Below, in pieces: positions 1 to 7,927 of a DNA stretch of 8,996 nucleotides. How positions within the stretch are numbered: the first letter of the stretch is position 1; every line of letters begins with the position of its first letter. The stretch is from Burkholderiales bacterium. Lineage in GTDB: Bacteria > Pseudomonadota > Gammaproteobacteria > Burkholderiales > Burkholderiaceae_D. Made by a program: the position numbers and the translations under genes. The notes beneath the pieces were generated by a model, which worked only from the letters and a program-made list of their open reading frames with translations, made no database searches and was not told the DNA's origin. The stretch is taken from assembly GCA_005800405.1 (NCBI GenBank), contig SYFN01000028.1, forward strand, positions 1 to 8,996. Reading direction: 5' to 3'.

Positions 1-1314
1 ACCACCCGCGTTGTCCGTGATCGGGCCATAGGCATCGAGCGCAACAATGATGCCTGCCATTGACAGCATCGCGGTCGCTGCCACGGCAATGCCGAACAGA
101 CCAGCCAGGGCGTAAGAGGCCAGAATGCCGACGCACACACACAATACCGGCCACGCAGTGGACTTCATCGAAATACCGATACCGGCAATGATATTGGTTG
201 CATGACCTGTGGTGGACGCTTCAGCGATATGCTTGACTGGCGCAAAATCAGTACCTGTGTAGTACTCGGTGATCCAGACCATCGCAGCCGTGAGCACAAG
301 ACCAACGACGCAAGAACCAAACAATCCCATCGGCGTCACCATCCGTCCGTCAGACATCGCGACGGCTTCAGGGAACAACATCGTTGTCACAAAATAAAAA
401 GCAATCAGTGACAGGATGCCGGAAACGATCAGTCCGCGATACAGCGCTGGCATGACGTTTTTCATACCAGGCTTGGCGTTGACAAACATCACACCAATGA
501 TCGATGCAATGATCGAAACACCACCAAGAATCAAAGGGTAAATCACGGCAGCGCCCTGCGCCGACGTCACCATCAGTGCACCGAGCGCCATGGTAGCGAT
601 CAGCGTTACTGCATAGGTCTCGAACAAGTCTGCCGCCATACCAGCACAGTCACCAACGTTGTCACCAACGTTATCAGCAATCACCGCGGGGTTGCGTGGA
701 TCATCCTCGGGAATACCCGCTTCCACTTTGCCCACCAGATCCGCACCCACGTCCGCACCCTTGGTGAATATGCCACCGCCTAGCCGCGCAAAGATAGAGA
801 TCAGCGAAGATCCAAACGCAAGACCCAGCAGAGGCTTGAGCGTTGCCGAATCCGGATGCTCGAGACCGCCGATGAAATAATAGAACAGCGACACACCGAG
901 CAAGCCCAAACCCACCACCAGCATGCCGGTAATGGCACCACCGCGAAATGCGACATCAAGTGCGGGCCCGATACCTTCGGTAGCTGCCTGCGCCGTGCGG
1001 ACATTTGCGCGCACCGAGATATTCATCCCGATAAAACCGCAAGCACCCGAGAGCACAGCCCCAACGACGAAGCCGATCGCAGTCGTAGCACCAAGGAAAG
1101 CGCCGATCAGTACCGTCAGCACGACGCCGACCATAGCGATCGTTCGATACTGACGCGCCAGATAGGCCGCCGCACCCGCCTGAATCGCAGCAGCGATCTC
1201 CTGCATTCGGGGATTGCCGGGGTCCTTGCCAAGGATCCAGCTTCGGGAAATGAGGCCGTAGATTACGGCGATGACGCCGCAAGCCACAGCGAACCACAAG
1301 CCAGTTGATGCCAT
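1..1314 (-). CDS. hppA: Membrane-bound proton-translocating pyrophosphatase, N-terminal 438 residues (runs off left edge)
   Basis: This integral membrane enzyme hydrolyses pyrophosphate and uses the energy to pump H+ (in some subfamilies Na+) across the inner membrane. An open frame of 438 codons reaches the left edge, so roughly the last third of a protein usually near 700 residues is missing. The substrate-binding signature is intact: D188, D192, K196 and E198 form the D-x3-D-x3-K-x-E pattern, followed by EDDPRNP at 203-209 and NVGDNVGD at 215-222. Many hydrophobic helices surround these loops, and the visible part ends in TDNAGG at 433-438. The ATG at 1312-1314 is chosen because GGAGGAG lies 4 bases upstream (1319-1325). 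The residue that separates K+-dependent from K+-independent enzymes lies beyond the edge. The [16 protein letters not shown] stretch resembles K+-independent proteobacterial pumps, but that is only a resemblance. The gene is separated from adk by a terminator and is probably transcribed on its own. Confidence 0.96.
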   Translation of the reverse strand, partial: MASTGLWFAVACGVIAVIYGLISRSWILGKDPGNPRMQEIAAAIQAGAAAYLARQYRTIAMVGVVLTVLIGAFLGATTAIGFVVGAVLSGACGFIGMNISVRANVRTAQAATEGIGPALDVAFRGGAITGMLVVGLGLLGVSLFYYFIGGLEHPDSATLKPLLGLAFGSSLISIFARLGGGIFTKGADVGADLVGKVEAGIPEDDPRNPAVIADNVGDNVGDCAGMAADLFETYAVTLIATMALGALMVTSAQGAAVIYPLILGGVSIIASIIGVMFVNAKPGMKNVMPALYRGLIVSGILSLIAFYFVTTMLFPEAVAMSDGRMVTPMGLFGSCVVGLVLTAAMVWITEYYTGTDFAPVKHIAEASTTGHATNIIAGIGISMKSTAWPVLCVCVGILASYALAGLFGIAVAATAMLSMAGIIVALDAYGPITDNAGG

Positions 1315-1390
1315 ATATCTCCTCCAAAATTTCACAACACTTTCTATCACTTCATGACTGCCCCGCCTGTGCCGACGGGTGCAACTTCTT

Positions 1391-1420
1391 ACTACAAAAT
1401 CCTTGCTCGGCCCGAATCAA
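1391..1420 (-). promoter_or_regulatory. Possible sigma70-type promoter for hppA
   Basis: On the minus strand TTGATT (1415-1420) and TGTAGT (1391-1396) are separated by 18 bases, each matching four of six consensus positions. It lies between the adk terminator and hppA and would give a leader of about 70 bases. The match is moderate and other spacings exist, so this is a candidate only. Confidence 0.25.
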
Positions 1421-1486
1421 CTTTTTTTTGCGCAACTTATCTTCGGCGTCTCTGCTCACGATGGATCGTTGAATTTCCTATCCATG

Positions 1487-1512
1487 AAAAAAGCGGACCT
1501 GATGTCCGCTTT
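1487..1512 (-). terminator. Rho-independent terminator behind adk
   Basis: Read on the minus strand, AAAGCGGAC and GTCCGCTTT form a perfect 9-bp stem around a 5-base loop (1499-1503) and run directly into six T residues. It starts 14 bases after the adk stop codon. It ends the adk transcript and insulates hppA from the upstream operon. Confidence 0.9.
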
Positions 1513-1526
1513 GAATGATGTTCAAT

Positions 1527-2192
<666 letters not shown>

Positions 2193-2229
2193 TTATGCTT
2201 TTTTATTACTTGAGCCGCATGGACCCGTG

Positions 2230-2248
2230 TCGCTGTACTGCACAGCGA
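2230..2248. repeat. Perfect inverted repeat in the adk leader
   Basis: TCGCTGT and ACAGCGA form a perfect 7-bp stem around ACTGC, in the 145 bases between the kdsB stop and the adk start. It has no T-run on either side, so it is not a typical terminator. It could be an mRNA hairpin, a processing site or a weak operator. Chance is also possible for a stem this short. Confidence 0.35.
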
Positions 2249-2328
2249 GATTGTCTCCTGACTGGCTTGCCTGAAACTTACCACAGAATGATAACAGCCC
2301 GATAATCTGCAGATTCGGTTGCGCCCGC

Positions 2329-3081
2329 TCAAGCGGCGAAATATGCTCTCACCCGCGCCAGGTCTTCGGGCGTATCGACGCCACCTGGAGGCGCCTTTGG
2401 CGTCACATGGACGGCGATTCGGTAACCATGCCAAAGCACACGCAATTGCTCGAGTGCCTCAATCTGCTCCAACGGCGCTGGCGCCAGCAGGGGATATCGT
2501 TGCAGAAAGTCCTGGCGATACGCATACATACCGATGTGACGCAATGCCTGATACCCCGCAGGCATATGTTTCGCGCCGCTCGAGAACGCATCACGATGCC
2601 AGGGCAGAGGTGCGCGGGAAAACATCAGCGCCTGTCCTGCTGCATCCAGCACGACCTTCACCACATTCGGATTGAAGACCTCGGTCAGGTCAGTGATCGG
2701 ATGGGCCAAAGTTGCCATTGGTGCATCGCGCGTGATTTGAGCGGCGCAGGCATTGATCAGAGCAGGGTCCATCAGAGGTTCATCGCCCTGAACGTTCACG
2801 ATCACCGCATCATTCGGCAAGCCAACCGACGCGGCCGCCTCGGCAATGCGATCCGTGCCGGATGGATGATCCTCACGCGTGATGCGCGCATCAAAACCAT
2901 AGCGCTGACAGGCGGCGACGATATCGGGATGATCGGTCGCCACGATCACTTGGGCTGCACCGGATTGCGCAGCGCACTCGGCAACGCGTACCACCATGGG
3001 CTTGCCAGCGATATCTGCGAGTGGCTTGTCTGGCAAACGCGTCGATGCCATGCGAGCCGGGATGATTACGGTGAAAACCAT
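2329..3081 (-). CDS. kdsB: CMP-Kdo synthetase (3-deoxy-manno-octulosonate cytidylyltransferase)
   Basis: This cytoplasmic enzyme activates Kdo with CTP to CMP-Kdo, the donor that adds Kdo to lipid IV-A during LPS core assembly. The 250-residue length matches the family. The nucleotide-binding start is seen as IPAR (7-10) and S-T-R-L-P-x-K-P-L (13-21). SGTDR lies at 74-78 and VNVQGDEP at 95-102 with the metal-binding D100. [17 protein letters not shown] and a C-terminal GGVDTPEDL segment follow, all family hallmarks. The ATG lies 37 bases behind the stop of the Trm112-like gene and has only a weak Shine-Dalgarno, so it probably depends on translation of the upstream gene. Its pairing with lpxK fits a shared role in the lipid A-Kdo region. 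Confidence 0.97.
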   Translation of the reverse strand: MVFTVIIPARMASTRLPDKPLADIAGKPMVVRVAECAAQSGAAQVIVATDHPDIVAACQRYGFDARITREDHPSGTDRIAEAAASVGLPNDAVIVNVQGDEPLMDPALINACAAQITRDAPMATLAHPITDLTEVFNPNVVKVVLDAAGQALMFSRAPLPWHRDAFSSGAKHMPAGYQALRHIGMYAYRQDFLQRYPLLAPAPLEQIEALEQLRVLWHGYRIAVHVTPKAPPGGVDTPEDLARVRAYFAA

Positions 3082-3118
3082 GTCATGCGTTACAAAGAAA
3101 AATTGATGGGTGACAGCG

Positions 3119-3313
3119 TTACGCTGAAGGCGTCACCGCATTGACAGCGACATTCATGTCGCGCGCATCATCGGCCCACATGATGGGAATGCCATCGCGA
3201 ATCGGATAAGCAAGACGATCCGCATTGCAAATCAGTTCCTTTGCTGCCTTGTCATGCTGCAGGGGCCCTTTGCATATCGGGCACACCAGTAAGTCGAGCA
3301 GTCGGTTATCCAC
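3119..3313 (-). CDS. Trm112-like zinc-ribbon protein (YcaR family), GTG start
   Basis: The 64-residue product starts [18 protein letters not shown] and continues with [21 protein letters not shown], the standard pattern of the small Trm112/YcaR family; E. coli YcaR is 60 residues. Cysteines at 11 and 14 (CPIC) and near 30 are the metal-ligand candidates. The family is related to the Trm112 partner of methyltransferases, but the role of the bacterial stand-alone form is not settled. The GTG at 3311-3313 is chosen because family members begin at this point and GGAG lies 7 bases upstream. A longer ATG frame from 3364 would add 17 residues that simply shadow lpxK. The gene overlaps the end of lpxK by 8 bases, and lpxK-ycaR-kdsB is a conserved proteobacterial order. 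Confidence 0.92.
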   Translation of the reverse strand: MDNRLLDLLVCPICKGPLQHDKAAKELICNADRLAYPIRDGIPIMWADDARDMNVAVNAVTPSA

Positions 3314-4325
3314 GCAGTTTCTCCAGAATGTCCTGAGCCAATGGCTCTGTGATACTTGCCTCAACCGGTACGGTCCACAGTCGTGTGTCTTGTGCGCTAC
3401 CGATAGTGCGGCTGCATTTTACTGCATCCTTCTCAGTGATCAGAATGATATCGGCCTTGATATCAACGAAAGGATTGGTGGAAAAATCAAAATGATCCGG
3501 TAGAGCGATCACTGATTCCAGCACCACGCCCTGTGAACGCAGCATCTCAAAAAACCGCTCCGGATGACCAATACCTGCGACTGCCGCGATACGTCGGTTC
3601 TTCATCGAAGACAAGCCAAGACTTTGCTGGCGGTCGACCATTTGCTCGGCATGCGCACCGGTGATATGCATGCCATAAGTGTGGGCGTTTGCCACCGAGG
3701 TACCACCATTGATAACATAAAAATCACTGCGACGTGATATCGGTTCACGCAATGGCCCTGCAGGCAATAACCAGCCATTGCCATGGCCCCGGGTGTCGGA
3801 TAGTTGAATTTCAATCGTGCGGCCCAGCGCATAGTGCTGCAAGCCGTCATCAGAAATGATCACATCAGTCCCGGGGTAGGCAGCAAGCAGGTCGCGCGCT
3901 GCCGCCACTCTGTCACGGCCAACAAATACCGGCACCGCACACTTGCGAACGATCAGCAAGGGTTCGTCACCGGTCTGCGCCGCGGACAATTCTGGCTTCA
4001 CCTCGATGACGGTATCCGCCTTGGTACCATAACCACGCGAGATTACGCCCGGTGAGTAGCCATGCGCGCGTAACACCGATACCAGACAGATCACCAGCGG
4101 CGTCTTGCCAGTGCCTCCGATAAAAATATTTCCGACCACGATCACCGGTACTGGCAAAGTCGAGGAAGGGAACATGCCTATCCGGTAGAGAATTCGACGA
4201 AAAAAAATAATGAGAAAAAAAATCACCGAAAACGGTAATAACAGACATGGAATCAATCCGCGGCTCTGCCAAACCTGCGTCAGCAGGTTTTCAAGAGTAT
4301 AATTTTTTGCGGAGATATCAGACAT
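3306..4325 (-). CDS. lpxK: Tetraacyldisaccharide 4'-kinase
   Basis: LpxK phosphorylates the 4' position of the tetraacylated lipid A disaccharide with ATP, forming lipid IV-A at the cytoplasmic face of the inner membrane. At 339 residues it has normal length. A hydrophobic N-terminal anchor spans about 25-42. The P-loop is [12 protein letters not shown] (65-76, K74). SRGYG lies at 96-100, TGDEP at 118-122 and SDDGLQH at 158-164, followed by the LPAGPLREP segment near residue 200. All are diagnostic for the family. The ATG overlaps the exbD stop by one base (TGATG) and lacks a clear Shine-Dalgarno, so translation is probably coupled to exbD. The codons for the membrane anchor contain two runs of eight T close together (plus-strand 4200-4207 and 4215-4222). 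The frame is intact across both. Confidence 0.98.
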   Translation of the reverse strand: MSDISAKNYTLENLLTQVWQSRGLIPCLLLPFSVIFFLIIFFRRILYRIGMFPSSTLPVPVIVVGNIFIGGTGKTPLVICLVSVLRAHGYSPGVISRGYGTKADTVIEVKPELSAAQTGDEPLLIVRKCAVPVFVGRDRVAAARDLLAAYPGTDVIISDDGLQHYALGRTIEIQLSDTRGHGNGWLLPAGPLREPISRRSDFYVINGGTSVANAHTYGMHITGAHAEQMVDRQQSLGLSSMKNRRIAAVAGIGHPERFFEMLRSQGVVLESVIALPDHFDFSTNPFVDIKADIILITEKDAVKCSRTIGSAQDTRLWTVPVEASITEPLAQDILEKLRG

Positions 4326-4741
4326 CAGCGTGAATTCGACTGGGCAGAAAAGGTTACCTGTGGCAGACCTGCGAGACGAGCAGCTTCCATCACACTGATA
4401 ACTGACTGATGCGTGGCTTGCCCATCTGCATGGATATCGACGATTTGTGTGGACTCACGTGACGACAGATTGCGCAATTCAAGCGCGAGCAAAGAGGTGT
4501 CACGCGCTGATGAGCGACGACCATTCAATGCGACATGCCCCTCGGCGTCGACAACAATGTGAATGGATTTCGGTGGGGAAGAGGCTTCTTCACCTACCGT
4601 AGAGAGACGCACGGCAAGACCGGCGGTGCGACTGAAGCTTGTGCTAATCATCAGAAAGATCAGAACCGCCAGCAGCACATCGATGAAAGCGATCAAATTG
4701 ATTTCCGGCTGATCGCGTCGGGTAGATTGACGAAAATTCAT
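4325..4741 (-). CDS. exbD: ExbD/TolR-type biopolymer transport protein
   Basis: This inner-membrane protein with a periplasmic domain forms the proton-driven motor with ExbB, which energises outer-membrane processes through TonB-like or Tol-like partners. The 138-residue product opens with MNFRQSTRRDQPEINLIAFI, then has one membrane helix (about 16-36) carrying the proton-accepting aspartate D21 in the FIDVLL motif. A periplasmic domain of about 95 residues follows. The ATG at 4741 is preferred over an in-frame start at 4777 because the family starts here and AGGA lies 8 bases upstream; the longer form would overlap exbB. The gap to the exbB stop is 4 bases. No tonB gene is visible, so the partner and cargo cannot be named. 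A TolR-like role is the alternative. Confidence 0.94.
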   Translation of the reverse strand: MNFRQSTRRDQPEINLIAFIDVLLAVLIFLMISTSFSRTAGLAVRLSTVGEEASSPPKSIHIVVDAEGHVALNGRRSSARDTSLLALELRNLSSRESTQIVDIHADGQATHQSVISVMEAARLAGLPQVTFSAQSNSR

Positions 4742-4745
4742 CGTA

Positions 4746-5351
4746 TCAATCCTGCCCGCTTTTGATCTGATCCACAAAACGCATCGCCTGTTGCTCCATG
4801 TCGATCACCAGTGCATCGACTTGCGCGTGAAAATGTCGGTGGAACAACAAGGCCGGCATCGCAACTGCCAGACCAAATCCAGTGTTGTAAAGCGCTACCG
4901 AAATCCCATGCGCCACCTGCAGGAGATCGGCGATCGTGCCCTGCTGCGCGCCAAACAATTCAATCATGCCAACCACTGTACCAAACAATCCCATCAGCGG
5001 TGCCAGCGTCGCCACCGTACCCAGCGTGGTCAGGTAACGCTCAAGATGATGAGCACTCACGCGCCCGGCATCGGCAATAGCCTCTTTAATCACCTCACGC
5101 GGTGCCTGCCGATGCCGCAAGCCCGCGGCCAGTACCCGACCCAGCGGGGAGTTCTGCTCCAGTTGCGTGATGACTTTGGCATTCAAACTGCCCGAACGGA
5201 CGACATCCACAACTTCGGGCAACAACGCCGAAGGCGAGATCCGCGAGCGTCGCAAGTACAATAAGCGCTCGATAATGACGGTGACAGCAACGACGGACGC
5301 TGCAAGCAGAAACCAGATCGGCCAGCCGGCGGCCTGAATCAACGCAAACAA
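4746..5351 (-). CDS. exbB: ExbB/TolQ/MotA-type proton channel protein, probable TTG start
   Basis: This is the multi-pass inner-membrane subunit that surrounds ExbD and conducts protons. With the chosen start the product has 201 residues. Membrane helices lie at about 10-30, 109-132 and 146-169, with a cytoplasmic domain between the first two. The family motif P-L-M-G-L-F-G-T-V-V-G-M lies in the second helix and ALYNTGFGLAVAMPALL in the third. The frame stays open upstream to a GTG at 5447, but that start has no Shine-Dalgarno and would add 32 non-membrane residues unlike the family. TTG at 5349-5351 gives M-F-A-L-I-Q-A-A-G-W, the usual beginning, with AGGGA 9 bases upstream. It is the first gene of the minus-strand operon. 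An N-terminal start elsewhere cannot be excluded. Confidence 0.93.
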   Translation of the reverse strand: MFALIQAAGWPIWFLLAASVVAVTVIIERLLYLRRSRISPSALLPEVVDVVRSGSLNAKVITQLEQNSPLGRVLAAGLRHRQAPREVIKEAIADAGRVSAHHLERYLTTLGTVATLAPLMGLFGTVVGMIELFGAQQGTIADLLQVAHGISVALYNTGFGLAVAMPALLFHRHFHAQVDALVIDMEQQAMRFVDQIKSGQD

Positions 5352-5388
5352 AATACACTTTCCCTGATGAATACCCGAATTGCCGCAG

Positions 5389-5417
5389 ACTGTATCCGCG
5401 TCACTGTGCCCGAGCAA
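5389..5417 (-). promoter_or_regulatory. Possible promoter of the exbB-exbD-lpxK operon
   Basis: On the minus strand TTGCTC (5412-5417) and TACAGT (5389-5394) are spaced by exactly 17 bases, about 40 bases in front of the TTG start of exbB. The -10 matches four of six bases and the -35 only three, so this is a weak candidate. The rest of the exbB-xseA intergenic region (5352-5598) shows no clear promoter for xseA. An open frame over 5367-5612 in it has no recognisable features. Confidence 0.25.
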
Positions 5418-5598
5418 GTTCACGCTGGCCAAATGCGTATCCGGCACTCGCGCCAGTTTGGAAAATCAGGTGCTTCTTTCAAAGGAGTAGCAGATTTTTC
5501 ACAGCTGTCGTGGACAGACTTGCCGATAGCGATCAGCAACTACCGCGAGGTTACTGATCCACTCGCCCAGTATCGCAGCCTTTCCGCGGGCAGAAAGT

Positions 5599-6975
5599 AT
5601 GGTCATGAGTAACACCTTCTTTCCGGACGGTGCTGGCACCAACGAGGCAGCACCGTCCATCATGACCGTCTCGCAGCTGAATCAAGCGGTGGGGCGACTG
5701 CTGGAGCGCAGCTTTCCCCTAACCTGGATCGCCGGCGAGCTCTCGAACGTCACCCGAGCCGCGTCGGGTCATTGGTACTTTACGCTCAAGGATGCCAGCG
5801 CTCAGGTTCGGGCGGTGATGTTCCGCGGACGCGCGCAATATGTCAATTTCAGTCCGCGTGAAGGTGACAAGGTTGAAGTACGCGCCACCATCGGCCTGTA
5901 CGCAGCGCGCGGGGATTTTCAGCTCAACGTCGAAAACATGCGCCGCGCTGGCGTGGGCAACCTCTACGAGGCGTTTCTCAAGCTCAAATCACGACTAGCC
6001 GCCGAAGGCTTGTTCGATCAGGAACGCAAACGGGATCTGCCTGTCTTCCCACGCACCATGGGTGTCATCACTAGCCCCCAGGCGGCTGCGTTACGCGATG
6101 TCCTGACCACCTTGCGGCGGCGGGTGCCGCATATTCACGTGGTGATCTACCTCACCGCAGTGCAGGGCGAGGGCTCTGCCGAAAAAATCGCAGCCGCGAT
6201 TCGCACCGCATCCCGACGCGCCGAGTGCGATGTGTTACTCGTCTGTCGCGGCGGCGGCAGTCTGGAGGATTTATGGTCCTTCAATGACGAGCGTGTCGCT
6301 CTCGCGATCGCCGACTGCACCATGCCCGTGATTTCGGGCGTGGGTCACGAAACCGATGTGACGATCGCCGACTTCGTCGCGGATGTGCGCGCACCCACAC
6401 CGACCGCAGCTGCTGAGCTGGCGGCCACACCGTGGGAAGACTGGTTCGCAGCCGTTGGCCAGCATGCGGATGACCTGAACGATGCAATGCGGCGTCAACT
6501 CGATGACCGCACTCAGACGCTGGACTGGCTCGCGCACCGCCTGCAAAGTCCTGGTGCAGCTATACGCCATCAGCAACTCAGGCTGTCGACCCTGCACAGC
6601 CGTCTGCAACATGCGACCACAACACCCTTGGTGGCAGCCCGCTTTCGTCTGGACAAAGCGCGGCAGCGCCTCGTACATGCGCTGCCCGATACACGCATGG
6701 CGCGGGCCCGGCTCTTGGCTCGGGCAACCCAATTGTCAGTGGCCTATACCAGTCGTTATGACGCCGATCACTACCGGCTGAGCGCCTTGCACGGAAAACT
6801 CGAGCTCCTGGCACCGCAACGCACCCTGGAACGGGGCTACGCGATATTGAGCGACGAGCACGGCGAGATCATTCGGCGCACCGCACAGGTACGTGCACCA
6901 CAACGTCTGTCACTCACCGTTGCCGAAGGAAGTGCTTACATTGACATCAGCCGGATAGCGCCCGACGAAGCTTGA
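5599..6975 (+). CDS. xseA: Exodeoxyribonuclease VII large subunit
   Basis: XseA is the catalytic large subunit of exonuclease VII, which degrades single-stranded DNA from both ends together with several copies of the small subunit XseB. The 458 residues agree with the usual size (E. coli about 456). An OB-fold occupies roughly residues 22-115, including WIAGELSN and HWYFTLKD. The nuclease domain follows with [14 protein letters not shown] (155-168), [17 protein letters not shown] (215-231) and [20 protein letters not shown] (246-265), the most conserved region. The middle part is rich in charged helical sequence, and the protein closes with LERGYAIL near 408. ATG codons at 5599 and 5605 are both possible, and neither has a strong Shine-Dalgarno. 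No xseB is visible here, and no terminator is recognisable behind the gene. Confidence 0.97.
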   Translation: MVMSNTFFPDGAGTNEAAPSIMTVSQLNQAVGRLLERSFPLTWIAGELSNVTRAASGHWYFTLKDASAQVRAVMFRGRAQYVNFSPREGDKVEVRATIGLYAARGDFQLNVENMRRAGVGNLYEAFLKLKSRLAAEGLFDQERKRDLPVFPRTMGVITSPQAAALRDVLTTLRRRVPHIHVVIYLTAVQGEGSAEKIAAAIRTASRRAECDVLLVCRGGGSLEDLWSFNDERVALAIADCTMPVISGVGHETDVTIADFVADVRAPTPTAAAELAATPWEDWFAAVGQHADDLNDAMRRQLDDRTQTLDWLAHRLQSPGAAIRHQQLRLSTLHSRLQHATTTPLVAARFRLDKARQRLVHALPDTRMARARLLARATQLSVAYTSRYDADHYRLSALHGKLELLAPQRTLERGYAILSDEHGEIIRRTAQVRAPQRLSLTVAEGSAYIDISRIAPDEA

Positions 6976-7246
6976 GCAGTCTCACCCCTTCCCTGCCGTT
7001 GGCCATGGATGATTGCGGTTCAGGCAGATGCCGCACAAATACCGGTTCGGCGGTGAGAGGAGCACCTGCGCGATACGAAGCTCTGAAAATCAATCACTTG
7101 GGGCTAAATTCCCGGCAACCACAGCCTAGGGTGTTATTTCATCAACGCTTCAATAGGCTATACTTCGGCCGGCTCTATGAAGGTGCAATGCGACGCGCGC
7201 ACCGCCTCAATAAGAAAGCGTCGAACTGAATATTTTTGGAGGATTT
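6976..7246. other. Intergenic region between xseA and the PuuD-like gene
   Basis: Two short open frames occur here (6972-7229 from a TTG, 7177-7362), but neither resembles a known protein nor has a ribosome site, and the second runs into the following gene in another frame. I see no tRNA, clear terminator or repeat. The only supported content is the candidate promoter at 7136-7164 and the ribosome site GGAGG near 7238-7242. Confidence 0.5.
7136..7164 (+). promoter_or_regulatory. Candidate promoter of the PuuD-like membrane protein gene
   Basis: TATACT (7159-7164) matches the -10 consensus in five of six positions. With a 17-base spacer the -35 would be ATTTCA (7136-7141), which is poor. It lies about 80 bases upstream of the ATG at 7247, in a region that should hold a promoter because the preceding gene ends 271 bases earlier. 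Confidence 0.35.
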
Positions 7247-7843
7247 ATGGCTGCAATTTTGCAATCGCTCGGACGCACCATCATTGCCGGTGTCGTACTG
7301 CTGATACTGCTGGTGATCATCGCCACCAATGTCGCTGGTGTGGGTCCGCAAATGGGACATGAATGGGGCGCTTTTGTCATGCGCTGGCTGCATGTAGTGT
7401 CCGGCATCATGTGGATCGGTCTGCTCTGGTATTTCAACTTCGTGCAGATCCCCTCAATGCCCAAAATTCCGGATGAACAAAAACCGGCAATTGGCAAGGT
7501 CATTGCACCGACTGCGCTTTTCTGGTTCCGCTGGGCAGCGCTGGCGACCGTCATCACCGGCTTGCTGGTGGCGTGGATGCGCCACTACCTTGGCGCCGCG
7601 CTGAGTCTACAAGTTGGTTTCCACGCTATCGGTATCGGGATGTGGATCGCGCTGTTGATGGCCTTCAATGTCTGGTTCATCATCTGGCCTAATCAAAAGA
7701 AAGCACTCGGTATCGTCACCGTGGAGCCAGAACAAAAAGCGGCCGCTGCGCGTCTGGCGATGCTGACATCCCGCTTCAACACCATGTTATCCATTCCTAT
7801 GCTCTACATGATGGTGGCGCAGCAGAACGGTGGCCTGCAATAA
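7247..7843 (+). CDS. Stand-alone Urate_ox_N / PuuD-like membrane protein
   Basis: The 198-residue protein is strongly hydrophobic, with likely membrane helices at about 11-30, 43-64, 86-110, 124-147 and 176-192. The segment MRWLHVVSGIMWIGLLWYFN (45-64) is typical of the membrane domain found at the N-terminus of PuuD-type urate hydroxylases (Urate_ox_N, PF06181), in which a cytochrome c domain is fused downstream. Here no C-x-x-C-H motif is present and the protein ends after the membrane part. Histidines H49, H113 and H126 at or near helices could be heme ligands, which is inference. The start is clear: GGAGG lies 4 bases before the ATG. No purine-catabolism genes lie nearby, so a urate-oxidising role should not be assumed; such short forms are often labelled PuuD by similarity alone. 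It is a single-gene unit ended by a strong terminator. Confidence 0.8.
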   Translation: MAAILQSLGRTIIAGVVLLILLVIIATNVAGVGPQMGHEWGAFVMRWLHVVSGIMWIGLLWYFNFVQIPSMPKIPDEQKPAIGKVIAPTALFWFRWAALATVITGLLVAWMRHYLGAALSLQVGFHAIGIGMWIALLMAFNVWFIIWPNQKKALGIVTVEPEQKAAAARLAMLTSRFNTMLSIPMLYMMVAQQNGGLQ

Positions 7844-7863
7844 CAGCACATTCTACGAGTACG

Positions 7864-7905
7864 AAAAAAATCCTGCGGTAGTTTTTTCTTCGGCAGGATT
7901 TTTTT
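7864..7905. terminator. Bidirectional intrinsic terminator between convergent genes
   Basis: Seven A followed by TCCTGC pairs perfectly with GCAGGA followed by seven T, a 13-bp stem (7864-7876 with 7893-7905) around a 16-base loop. Because A and T runs flank the GC core on both sides, it should work in both directions. It would serve the PuuD-like gene (ends 7843) and the metallo-hydrolase gene (ends 7928). Confidence 0.92.
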
Positions 7906-7927
7906 ATGCCTTGGTTTTTTGGCTCGT

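Noticed and set aside
1422..1429. T8 run in the hppA leader as a terminator tail
   Set aside because: No stem precedes the run in either direction. The true adk terminator is at 1487-1512.
3114..3126. CAGCG/CGCTG hairpin at the end of the Trm112-like gene as a terminator
   Set aside because: The stem is only 5 bp with a 3-base loop, there is no T-run, and kdsB follows within 37 bases.
2407..3144. Long plus-strand frame (245 codons) opposite kdsB
   Set aside because: It is an antisense shadow of kdsB, whose product is clearly recognised. The translated antisense sequence is rich in His, Arg and Cys and has no family features.
3313..3364. Extended ATG start for the Trm112-like gene
   Set aside because: The added 17 residues only mirror the lpxK end in another frame. 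The GTG has the ribosome site and the family-typical N-terminus.
4742..4777. Upstream in-frame start for exbD
   Set aside because: It would overlap the exbB end and add 12 residues not seen in the family. The ATG at 4741 has AGGA at proper spacing.
5367..5612. Open frame of 81 codons between exbB and xseA
   Set aside because: There is no ribosome site, no recognisable motif, and it overlaps the xseA start. The region is the divergent promoter area.
6972..7229. Open frame of 85 codons after xseA, overlapping its stop
   Set aside because: It starts with TTG without a Shine-Dalgarno, its composition is unlike a folded protein, and it overlaps the candidate promoter of the next gene.
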